From: Euptelea pleiosperma
Lineage: Eukaryota > Streptophyta > Magnoliopsida > Ranunculales > Eupteleaceae
DNA: 64,000 nucleotides
Direction: 5' to 3'
Assembly: GCA_035048495.1 (NCBI GenBank)
Contig: CM068553.1
Span: 17,733,190-17,797,189 of the forward strand
Below are positions 11,254 through 21,773 of the stretch, piece after piece (the first letter of the stretch is position 1; the number at the start of each line of letters is the position of its first letter). The position numbers and the translations under genes were made by a program. The notes beneath the pieces are model-generated. The model saw only the letters and a program-made list of their open reading frames with translations. It was not told the origin of the DNA and did not search any database.

Positions 11254-12492
11254 TGATAATAGGGTTTTTCCGCGTCGTTGGTTACGGGAAACCCTAGAAT
11301 CAACAAGATTTATAATTTATTCGAGATTTCCTACAAAATTCAGAGATTCTAGCATAGGAATTCGTGTCGGATGTCGATCTGCACTCGGGATTAGGGAACA
11401 TGCAGTAAAGAACATAAAATGACTTTTTTCTTTTTTTTTTGCTGCCACCTCAGCCCACCATTCAAAGGAAACTTCAATCCTCTTTCTAGAATGGTCTCTC
11501 TACTCTTTTTAGAAAATTTTCTTTGCAACTTTCCTTCCTCATTTTTCAAAAAGCTTTTCAAAAGATTTTCTTTAAATCAATTCTTTTCATAAAAACTTTT
11601 GAAGAATAAGAAATCACATTTGAAATCTAGACCCTCCATTCTTGTGGTCCTTTGATGGACTCGCCACTTGTGCGTGCTAAGATCACCATGTGTCAACATG
11701 GGCCCTATTAATCGGATAGGTGATTAGGTAGATCATGCGTAGGGAGATGCGATGATGAGATTGATGACGATCGGAGAGATCGGATGATAAGTAGAGGATC
11801 ATACTGGAGATCAAATGGTGATGATTTAATGGATCATCGAAAGTTGGAGATCGGCCAAGGTAGGCCATAGGATCGAGTAATTTCAGAATGAGAGAGGATC
11901 GGGTGGTTGATAATGAGAGTAGAGAAAGAATGATGATTTGGAGAGAGGAGAGAGAAATAATTACAAAAATAAAGAGAAAATGCTAGTAGAGGGTCTTGAA
12001 CCCTGATCTTTGACTTGGTCTTCTGCATGCTTCACCAACTGAGCAAGCACTCGCCTTGTGTTAGTTTATAAGCTTTAATCTCCTTAGTCTCTTCTTTGAG
12101 GGCTTGTCTCTCCTTCTCTCTTGGTCATCCCTTGATTTTGTCGACTCTCCGGTTTTTCCCGTTTTTGGCCTATATCTTCTCATCCTCAACTTGTTGGCTC
12201 TTGAGCTTTGATCACAGATTCTGGAAGTTGATTGTGGGCCCGCATGCCATCAAAATTGCCTAATTAGTGCTCCTGCGATAGAAAAATCGCGTAATGAGAA
12301 TGACTTCGCATGTGGATCAAATAAATGCGTATGAATGCATGCGAATATACATTTTTAACCAGAAAAGTGTGTTCCACGGAATAAGAGAGACTCTAACGTA
12401 GAAATGTTGAAAAAAAATACAATTTTACGTAGAAGAGTGTGATAATGCTAGAAGGATAATTGCTTAAAATAAGCACTTTTGAGCGAATATCA
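11254..12492 (-). mobile_element. Solo LTR, family G1 (1239 bp), TSD ATAAT
   Basis: Bounded by TGATAATAGG on the left and GCGAATATCA on the right, flanked by ATAAT at 11249-11253 and 12493-12497. In the element's own orientation (minus) it begins TGATATTCGCTCAAAAGTGC, a start common among plant Ty3-gypsy-like LTRs; the superfamily is inferred. The insertion separates LINE-flank sequence that is continuous at 33960 and 41090, confirming the boundaries. A sibling copy is at 16317-19023 and a rearranged one at 31045-33265. No internal region remains, so it is a product of LTR recombination. Confidence 0.9.
11985..12056 (-). other. tRNA-like segment with A- and B-box inside the solo LTR
   Basis: On the minus strand the sequence contains TTGCTCAGTTGG (12046-12035), close to a tRNA A box, and 32 bases further GGTTCAAGACC (12002-11992), close to a B box. 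The spacing is right for a type-2 pol III promoter. The folded arms are not complete enough to call a functional tRNA. The same position in the sibling LTR (18512-18566) keeps GGTTCCAGACC and a degraded A box. Confidence 0.45.
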
Positions 12493-12497
12493 ATAAT

Positions 12498-12660
12498 GCA
12501 GAGAGCTCTCTATGTTAATCTCAACAGACATGCACCACCTCTTTGTCAATAATTTTAGCATAAAGAACCATTTTTTTTAGCTTTCGTCTTGATTTTTATA
12601 AATTTTTTAGGTTTAATTTGATAGGTGTTTGATTCTTATATTTATTAGGCAACAATGTCT
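12498..12660 (+). mobile_element. LINE-associated 3' flank, continued after solo LTR
   Basis: Resumes the sequence broken at 11253 (GCAGAGAGCTCTC, CAATAATTTTAGCA, then TTTATTAGGCAACAATGTC). Paralogous to 33980-34150, 41100-41260 and 59415-59570. Non-coding. Confidence 0.65.
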
Positions 12661-12738
12661 TGTGTTTGGATTTGGCAATCAGGTTGATTATTAGTGTGTG
12701 GTCTGTCAACAAGTGGACCTGTCAATCATGGGTTAGTG

Positions 12739-13020
12739 GACCAAGAGCATGTCAGGTGGCAGATTTAGTTGTGCTCCACAGCTCTATAGGAAAATTGCTC
12801 CACAGACTAAATTTCTCCTTGTAATGGGTACATGTTGGATTTAGAGGTGCTGTTGAGCAAAAATGTTTTCCTATTTTATAGCTGCCACATATCAAATTCC
12901 CCCTTCAAACCAGACTTCATTCTCTCCTATGTTCTCAAATGCGTAGATTCCCTCTAAAGAGGTCGCTCTCGTTGTGGTATTGTGGGTCGCGTAAAAACAT
13001 TCCATGTGGCCCATCTTTTA
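12739..13020. repeat. Third copy of segmental repeat D1 (short)
   Basis: Shares AAAATTGCTCCACAGACTAA, ATGGGTACATGTTGGAT and the CGCGTAAAAACATTCCATGTGG stretch with 7270-7590 and 52200-52440. Non-coding. The remaining bases up to the copia element at 13342 show no feature. Confidence 0.65.
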
Positions 13021-13341
13021 GTGAACCAACATAGAAGAAAGAGGTGTGAAGCATGCCTATGTAGTCATCAATAAATCATACTTTTTGTTGGGCCGCTGAG
13101 ATTCATCACCCACCTAACCCTCCACCAACCAAACATCGATAAGGTCAGTGGGTCCTAAAAGGGCATACTTGGGAGGGGAAGATTTCAACTTTTGAAGTCC
13201 CCAATTATGCCATGGGAAGTAGATAGAAAATGAGAAAAGTTTAATCATTTTTAACCAAAAGGAGAACCAGTTGAGAAAGTTTCACAGTTTCTCATGTAAA
13301 CATGGCACAATCTTATTGGTGATTGTATCTAACATGGTGTG

Positions 13342-15010
13342 TGAAATTCCCTTTTAATTACCATGTTATGTTCTAGAGGGGGGTGAATATGACAATTTTT
13401 AATTTCTCTACAAATTCTATATGAATTAAAAATTATTGATCACACAAGGAGGAAAATGATCAAACAATCAAAATACGAATCATCCACAGAACATAGATAT
13501 GGAAAAAACTGAGACAAAATATACAAACATTCACAATTACACGAGACTCATATTTATAGTGGTTTGACGACTCCGCACCTACGTCGACTCTCCAATACTC
13601 ACCACGAGTAGTATTATATTATTTCAATCATGCATTACAACATTTCCAATCAAAATAAATAATCAACCACTAAGATTCAATTAGTCTTAATCTAATGAGA
13701 ATCGCTTCTCGCTCACCTAGAGAGTTATCCTGGGCTAGTAGTCTATTTAAAGAAGCCCTCTTCTCATAAATCTACAATCCTCAACTCGATCTATACAAGA
13801 ATCACTTATCGATTCACTTAGAGAGTCACACTAAGCCCGTAGTATTTTAGAGAAATGGATTTCTCAAGGATTCCATCTTTCGCAACTCAATTTGATGAAT
13901 ACTTACTTATCCACCAATCACAAACAATTCAGGTTTGATAATATTGAATTCACTTTAAAAGGTTTGTTTCTTGGAGATACTTACCTTTTGATGAATTCGA
14001 TGGAATGGTGAATCCTCGTAGAAGAATTTGCCACAAAGACGCTCTGCCAATGATGATCCTCTTCTTGGAAGAAGACCTTTCGTAGTCTCTTTAAACAATT
14101 AGAGTAGCCTTCACAAAAGATGAACTAGATTTGCTCATGTGAAGCTCTCTCAAACAATCTAGAGTCTTCACAAAGGATATACAGATTTGCACAGGTGAAG
14201 CTCTCTCAAATTCTAAATCTCTAGACTTAAAAAATGATAATCAAAGAATGTGAATCAAGAGATAGCTTGATTGGGTTAATCCTAATGAAAGGAGAGGGCT
14301 CTTATTTATAAGCAGGCCTCCCATCAATAGAACCGTACCAAATATAGCCTTTTGAAGGGCCAAAATGTACTTATAATCGCATAAGAGATTTTGTCAAACA
14401 AAATTCGAAATGGGTGGGGTCGATTGCACTATTAGTCGATCAACCGGACCTCGGTCGACTGAGCCTTTATTCGGTTGCCCGCTAAAGTTAACACCACAAA
14501 ATTTTGAACCTGAGAGTTAGGGTCGACCGGACCCTTTTGGCCGATTGACCGGACCTTCAGTTGCCCGCTCAAATAGGTCGGTCAGCCTGACCACTTTGTC
14601 TATAATCGAACACTTTTAAAGTTTCAGAATTTTTCTTTTTGGACACGCACACGATTTCTAACTACCGCTGAACCATCTAGGGTAAATCAAGATCTGCTGG
14701 CAACGCCCGATGTACCCTTAGATTTACGCAAGTAACCGTAACACGAGTTTCTTCATAGTTGAACGTTCGTTGAGTGAGAACGTACTTGAGCTTTGACTTT
14801 GTCTTCAGTTGAGCTTGATCACTTGACTTTGTCTTTAGTTGATCTTGAACACTTGGGTTGATTTTTCTTCGGCTTTAATTCTTCTTTGATTTGTTTTGTC
14901 GAAGTCCACTTGATCTTTGACACTTCAGTCTTCAAAGAATTCGAGACACAGCGATATATATATTACCGAATAATTAAGTATTCTTGGGATTTGACAACCG
15001 AGACTTTTCA
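13342..15010 (-). repeat. 3' LTR of the Sirevirus-like element (1669 bp)
   Basis: Pairs with 28471-30224. It contains a TATA-like TTATAAATAAG on the minus strand near 14303-14318. Around 14405-14600 (upstream of that TATA on the minus strand) it has several GGTCGACC/GGTCGACTG palindromic motifs, once each where the other LTR has a tandem duplication. Divergence from its partner is visible by eye (SNPs and indels), so the insertion is not recent. Confidence 0.9.
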
Positions 15011-15023
15011 ATCTCCCCCTTTG
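15011..15023 (-). promoter_or_regulatory. Polypurine tract
   Basis: On the minus strand CAAAGGGGGAGAT directly precedes the 3' LTR, where plus-strand DNA synthesis would be primed. Further purine runs follow on the minus strand near 15099-15105 and 15463-15475. Multiple PPT-like runs are a noted Sirevirus trait. Confidence 0.85.
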
Positions 15024-15745
15024 TCAATGTCAGGACAAAAACAAATAACTACCCAATTATATTATAATTTTTTGCCCAATAAAAAACAAATCAATAATGC
15101 TCCCCTAAGTACAATAACTTCTCTCCCCTAAGTTAGCTACCCAAATAGCTTATCTTTGAAGGATGAAAAGGTAAGGAGGCAACATTGTAGCTCGCGATTA
15201 GTATAGTGATTGGTACCAAACTTACTGCAAACACACTGTTACTACAAAATAATCAACTTGACAAAAAAATATTTGACAATAGCTTCTCATTAGTATATTA
15301 GTCCAATCATACCAAAAATGTTTTCTCAGTACATTAGTCAAATGAAACCAAGTAAGAATCACATATATTTTATGACAAGTATTTCAATAAAATAGAAAGC
15401 AACAAGTGTATCAAAGTAATAGTAATTCCCAACAGTATCATAATACCAAAATATAATTGATTTTTCTCCCTTTTTGTCATACATTGACAAAGGGAATAAC
15501 TCCCACCTGTGATGGTAATGAATATAATGATATGGTAATCAATCATCCAGAAAAAAATATACCAAAATATATCAAACTAACAATCATCATAAAAGAAACA
15601 GTCAACAGAGTGACCAATATCCATCATCTCATAACACAATAAACCAAAGTATATCAGTAACATATAATACAGACCAATAGTATCAAATAATATATCTCCA
15701 AAAAAATGTACTATTGATCTACAAAGAAACAGAACAAAACGTGCT

Positions 15746-18700
15746 CTAATCAAAGTCGTCATCATCGTCGGCATCATCATCACCATCATCGTCATTTGCA
15801 TCGTCTTCTTCTTCTTCTTCTTCTTCTTCTTCTTCATCTTCGTCCTCATCTTCATCTTCATCATTACCTTCGTCATCTCCAGCCGCAGAAGGCACAGTCG
15901 TCTCCTCAGGTGAAGACTCTGGATAGTCAGGATGCTAAGACCTATGAAATGAAGTCATACGTTGCTGTCGTCGAGAAAATTTATCAATCGACGCACAAAG
16001 ATTGTCCAACTTGGACGAAAGACCTGCAATAGATGCAGATATAGAGGAACGACGAGATCCAGAACTCAAAACAGAAGTAGAGGCAGAAGCAGACATAGAC
16101 GAGTCACCCACCAACATCTTACTAAAAGTAGCTTGATTGATAGGTCAAATGGGATGCAAAGTTTCATCGGAGTCAAGAATAGGAACTTTGTAATGACTCA
16201 GAATTTTTGAAACAAGAATGCCAAAAGGCAAAGACCGCTTGCGATTCTCAATCGCCAAATTTTTGACTATAAGATGAAAAATCACTAAAGGACCATAGAT
16301 TCTTGTTGAAAGTAGGTTTTTTCCGCGTCGTTGGTTACGGAAACCCTAGAATCAACAGTATTTGTAATTTTTATCTGATTATCCTAGAAAATTGACAGAT
16401 TTGTATAGGGATTCATGTCGGATGTCGATCCGCACTCGGGGTTAGTCGGATTAGCGCGAACAAGAACATAAAATGACAGACTTTCTTCATAGAAGTTGAT
16501 GGAAATGATGGTGGGGTGAGAGTGGTGATTGAAATGGTCTTTGAAACATTATTTATAGTGATTTTAGAGAGAGAAACTACCAAGAATTAGAAACAATCAT
16601 ATGCATCAAATATCTGAATTTAAACACTAAAATTCCAAAATGAACCCAATTTTATTCCTTAAATCAAAGTACGAGCCTTACAAATTTTTAAGCAAAACAT
16701 TATCAAAATAGCCAACTTTAACTAGAAAGCACATAAACAAAAACTAAACTAGAGAGAGACATAAGAGAGATGAGAGAGAAAATCAAATCTAGAGAGAGAA
16801 AAAGCAAGAAAATGTAGATTTTAAAGAGAGAAAGTGAGATATAGAGGTTTCTAGAGAGAAACAAAAGAGAGATAGAGAGAGAAGAGAAAGAGAGAAAAAA
16901 CTCACCTTTTGCTTATCGGAGAAGGAGTGGTTGCCCGGAGGATGAGCATGCCCCAAGGAGGGTGAATGAGATTGGTAACGGCTGGAGAGGCAGCCAAGTC
17001 GCTCGCCTGCGGCTTGGTGGGGAGAGGTGAGGACGAACTATAGTGAGAGAGGAGCAAGAGGAGACGGCGATGACGTGGAGAGTTGCTGGTTCGGTTTAGT
17101 CACAAGGAGATAGAAGAAGGCGCACCAGCAGGTGTACAGCTAGCACACTAGCAGAGAAGGGCAGCAAGTTGAAATCCTGCAACCCTAATGGTGGCAAGTC
17201 GTGTTGACGGTGTGGAAGGATGCAGATGAGGTGGCTGCAAGTGGGCAGCACAGTGGCCTGGCGTGAAACGGCTGGAGGATTTGCTCCCACACATTGAAAG
17301 TGCAGCAACGTGGTTTGCTGGTTCGTCCAGTGGAGGAGAGGTAGAGCGTGAATATTAAGAGGATGGACCAAGGAGGAGTTGCTGGGCGAGGTAAAGGCGC
17401 AGGCCGTGGCGTGCTGGGGAGGAGGAGGAGAAGATGAAGGAGCAGGCGGTGGAGTTGGTGACGTGGTGACCGGAGTTGCAGGCTGCAACTCCGGTGGGGC
17501 GTTAATGGGGGTAACGGTTTGGTGTTTTTTTTGTAATAACGGGGAGGAGCAGGGGTGGAAATCAGGTAGGGTAGATCCTCTCCTCTGCTCTTCTTATCTT
17601 CTTCTTTTCTGGTTTTTTTTTTTTTTGTTTTTTTTTTTTTTTCGTTTTACCGGAGTTGTTGTAGGCGCTTGGGCTTGTACAGCAGGCCGTGAATGGAGGG
17701 CAGAGGTAGCAGACAAGTTGCAGACCTGCAACTTAGTGTTGCAGGTCGTGAAGATGCAGCAGATCGTGAAGAAAATGAAGTCGAAGAAGAAGAAGGAGGA
17801 GGGCGGATCGGTGTTGGAGAATAAGAAGAAGAAGAAGAAGAGAAGATGAGGAGGAAGAAGGAAAGGAGGAGAAGGAGCGAAGGGAAAGAATGGAGAGTTT
17901 TGGGGGAAGGAGAGGAAGAGATGGGAGGGGGATTAGGGTTCCAAAGAACCCTTCTCCCTCCTCTTATAAAGCTCCCTATTTCCTTTAATGGAAATAGGGT
18001 ATTTTTGAAATAAAATATATATATATATATATATATTTTTTTTTTTTTAAAGTAAAAGTCTACTTTTCCTTGGGGAATGTCCCCATTTATTGGACCCCCC
18101 ATTTTTTAAAATTTAATTAAAATTATTTGGAAATTCACGGGGTCCACTAACTGGTCGGACAGCGGGTCGATGATGATGGGCTCGGCTACTAGCCCACATG
18201 GATTGATGATGTCCATTGTCTCACAAGATGATGTGACAGAAAGTCTGATGGCGATCGGATGGATGGTGACTTGATTGGGACCCAGATTGGTAGATCAACG
18301 GATCTAGAGAGATCCAACGGTCCGTTTGAAGATCCAACAGTCCGATGGAAGATCCAACGGTCAGAAAGCTAATGGAGATGAGATAGAGCCGATGGGCAGG
18401 AGTTCTGGGGTTAGGTCAGTAGATTCGAGGACCGAGAGATGAAGAGAGAGAGAGAATAAGGAGAGATGAGAGAGAAAATATCAAAAAATGGAGATAAAAG
18501 TATTGGCAGAGGGTCTGGAACCCTGGTCTTCACTGTGACCATCCTCACGCTTCTCCAGTAGAGTAGACTATCATTCTTTGCTGACTCATGTGGCTTTAAA
18601 CGCTTTGGTCTGTCTCTTGGTCATTGGCTCTCCTGCTCTCTCCGTTCTTTGGGCCAGCTTTTTGGTCCTCTTATTCAGCTCATATTTGGTCAATATCTTC

Positions 18701-19629
18701 TAGTCATAGCATGTGGGCTCTTTAAGCTTTCATAATGGGCTTTCCTGATCGATGTGGGCTCGCAAGTCTCGAGAATTGTCCTATCGGGGTTTTCTGCGAC
18801 AGAAGAAGTGCGTAATGAGACTCTATCAGAATGACAACATGTCTAGACTTCCGAAAATATGTTTAATGCATGCAAATATACCATTTCGTCCAGAAAAGTG
18901 TGTTCTACACAACACAAGAGACTCTAACGTAGAAAAGTAAATAAATAAAGTATTTTAACGTAGGAGAATGCAATAACGCTAAAAGGATAATTGCTTAAAA
19001 TAAGCACTTTTGAGCGAATATCACTTGTGCTCTGAGAGACACAATACAGAATGTATTGGATATAAGGACCGATCTCACTCCGATGTCCCGCCTTTAGGAC
19101 CAAGTTGTAGGAGAAGATCAACCTTGGCAAATGATACATGGGAAGTAATTCCCGAGTAGCCAAGTCAGAGGTCCAATGAACTACCTTCCCACAGATGACT
19201 TTTGAAATAGCATTTTTGTTCTTAAGAGGTAGGGAATGGGGGAAAATTCCTCTATTAGGTACACGAGGAAGGCCTATGATATTTGAAATCAAAGATAATG
19301 TAATTTTAAACCTAACTCTTCGGACCTCAGAATAAAGAAATGGACTGTCTGAATCATGATTGTTCAGATTACAATAAAACATCCTAACTAACTCAGGATA
19401 TGCAATACCAAAACTTGAAAGAAGTTTTAGACCAACTTACCGAATTCAGAAGATTGGGGATCCCAGTCATGGTCACTTCTTTTTCGATAAGCCCACGTTC
19501 AACAGCAACGGCTCTTTTGATGTAGTTGTTCATGAAGCTAGCCCTAGCCATAGGATTGATGAATAGGCTAAGAGGATAGGGTCCACTTGAAGATGATTCA
19601 CCTCTTGCTCTTTTCCATTGTGGAGCCAT
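15746..19629 (-). pseudogene. Extra ORF after RNase H: 'putative plant transposon protein' family (Transposase_32-like)
   Basis: Starts at the ATG at 19629 (MAPQWKRARGESSSSGP), with FINPMARASFMNNYIKRAVAVERG motifs following, then YPELVRMFYCNLNN and LISNIIGLPRVPN. This pattern matches the plant-transposon-protein domain often found as an additional ORF in retrotransposons. A frameshift lies near 19440. The ORF is split by the solo LTR 16317-19023. It resumes at 16311 and ends in a very acidic Glu/Asp tail encoded by the CTT/CAT repeat at 15750-15850, with the stop at 15746. A stop also occurs near 16150. Function of this domain is unknown; env-like and Gag-accessory roles have both been proposed. 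Confidence 0.75.
16317..19023 (-). mobile_element. Solo LTR, family G1 (2707 bp), TSD CTTGT
   Basis: Begins TGAAAGTAGG and ends GCGAATATCA, flanked by CTTGT at 16312-16316 and 19024-19028. Termini match the solo LTR at 11254-12492, but this copy has about 1.4 kb more, including a GC-rich transcribed-looking part (about 16900-17950). A minus-strand TATA (TTTATAAGAGG) lies near 17963-17973. ORFs inside, such as 17379-17849, are compositional. Inserted into the extra ORF of the copia element, so younger than it. No internal region. Confidence 0.92.
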
Positions 19630-19639
19630 TAGAACAAGA

Positions 19640-20329
19640 CAGAGAAATTTTACCAAAAATTTGGGTAATGATGAGAGTAGGAATCTCTAGAAAGAGATTA
19701 GAGTTGAGGGCTAATAGATTTCTCAAATGGGAATGGGAGACTACAAAAAAAATTTTTAGGGTTCTAAAAAGGGCTTCTAATGACCCAAAGTCGATTTGGA
19801 GTTATTTATAATCAAGGGCGACGGACTGGACATGGGTTGACCCGCCCGCGAGAATAATATGATGTTCGGGTGCAAGGCGCGGTCGACCGGTTAGAATAGT
19901 CGGTCGACCAGACATGTTCGGTTGACCGAACCAAATCTTCGGTGGGCCTGTCCCCACAAACAAATATTTCAAAACTCAAACCAAATTATTTGGTCGACCA
20001 GACCTTTTGTTCGATTGACCCGACATCACAAACTATATTTTCAAAAACCCAAACGCCTCGACATTTTCTTCGGTCGGCCTAACAATTTCATTGGTCGGCC
20101 CGACTTTGTGAATGTCATTTTTAAACACACAATCATCCCAAATTATCACAAATTTTTTTAAATAATCAAGATTTTTAAACAATTGAAATACCACAACATT
20201 TTTTCAAACAACATTAGCTAATCATTATTTTGAATGATTAGACTATTAGACTAACTGAAATATTGAAAATATGATTTTCAATGATAATCTGAATATTTCA
20301 GTCAATACCAACATAAATCAATCAATGTG
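19640..20329. other. Spacer between RNase H and extra ORF, with GGTCGACC motifs
   Basis: Non-coding part of the copia element. From 19865 to 20110 it carries repeated GGTCGACCGG/GGTCGACCAG/CGGTCGGCC motifs like those in the U3 of both LTRs. Beyond 20130 it is AT-rich with no signal. Confidence 0.6.
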
Positions 20330-21773
20330 ACAAATTTCGATAAATTTTCTTAGATATTCATATCTGAGTGAATCTAAAGGTTTAGTCAAAATATCAGCAA
20401 GTTGAATTTCTGTGTTCACATACTCCAATGAAATTATTTGTTCTTCAACTAACTTTCGAATAAAATGATGTCTGATATCTATATGCTTGGTTCTAGAGTG
20501 CTATACAGGATTTTTAGAAATACAAATCGCACTCGCGTTATCACAAAATAAATTCATAGATTATTGATTAATTCCATAATCCAACAGCATTTGTTTCATC
20601 CAAATTAACTGGGCACAGCAACTGCCTGCAACAATATATTCTGCTTCAGCAGTAGACAAAGATATAATATTCTGTTTCTTACTGTGCCGAGCAACCAAAC
20701 AATTTCCAATATAACAACGCCCACCACTGGTGCTTTTATGATCATCAACATTTTCTGCCCAATCGGCATCTAAATAACTGGCAATTTCACTGTTAGTCTC
20801 AAGAGGATACCAGAGACAGTATTCGATTGTACCACTGACATATTTAATAATTCTTTTAACAGCCAAGAGATGAGATTCTTTCGGGTCAGATTAATACCTA
20901 GCATAAGCTCCTACATTAAAAGCAATATCGGGTCTTCTAGCTGTGAGATAGAGGAGACTACCAATCATACTCCTGTACAGAGTCTGATCAACTGATTTTC
21001 TCCTTAAATCCTTGGTGAATTTAATGCTAGTGCTCATAGGAGAGTGAGAAAATTTAGATGATTCTAGGCCAAATTTTTTAAGCAATTCTTTAGAATATTT
21101 AGATTGAGAAAAGAAAATACTATTTTCTAATTGTTTAACTTGAAGACCTAGAAAGAAATTCAGTTCACCTTCCATGCTTATCTCAAATTCAGATTTCATA
21201 GCTTGAGCAAATTATAAAGCATATATTTTAGTAGTTGAGCCAAAGACAATATCATCAACATATATCTGGGATATCAGAATACCATTATTTCTTTTCTTAA
21301 TGAATAGTATTTTATCAACATTTTCTCTTGTGAATCTATTTTCTAATCGAAATTGAGTTAATCTTTCATACCAAGCTCTTGGTGCTTGTTTCCACCCATA
21401 CAGGGCTTTCTTAAGCCTATAGACATGATTACTTTTATAAGGGTCTTCAAAACCTTTAGGTTGTTCTACATAGACTTCTTCTTCCAAAATCTCATTCAGA
21501 AAAGCACTCTTAACATTCATTTGATAGAGTTTAAATTTTAGGATACATGCTAATGCTAAAAGAATCCTAATAGATTCTAGTCTAGCCACTAGGGCAAAAG
21601 TCTGATCAAAATAAATCCCTTCAACTTGAGAGTATCCTTGAGTCACTAATCTGGCTTTGTTTCTAGTTATTACTCCGTTCTCATCAAGTTTATTCTTATA
21701 TATCCATTTAGTTCCTATCACATATTTTTCCAAGGGCCTAGGGGTTGAAAACCAAACATCATTTCTCTTAAAT
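20330..21773 (-). pseudogene. Copia reverse transcriptase and RNase H
   Basis: Minus strand. RT starts near 21770 with a GTKWIYKNKLDENG block, then ARLVTQGYSQ, KLYQMNVKSAFLNG-like (here NE), LKKALYGWKQAPRAWY, and the catalytic YVDDIVFGST. RNase H follows with YLDADWAENVDDHKSTSGG, LSTAEAEY and the C-terminal [11 protein letters not shown]. Stops fall near 21210, 20889 and 20559 in otherwise continuous frame, all single changes. The N-terminal linker to integrase is cut by the solo LTR at 21774-25242. Confidence 0.92.

Noticed and set aside
12000..12056. Functional tRNA gene
   Set aside because: A and B boxes are present but a complete cloverleaf with acceptor pairing is not, and the sequence lies in an LTR.
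15577..15876. Lys/Met-rich minus-strand ORF as a gene
   Set aside because: It is an out-of-frame reading of the acidic tail of the extra ORF, caused by the trinucleotide repeat.
17379..17849. 156-codon ORF as a gene
   Set aside because: It lies wholly inside a solo LTR, is GC and GA biased, and shows no family motif.
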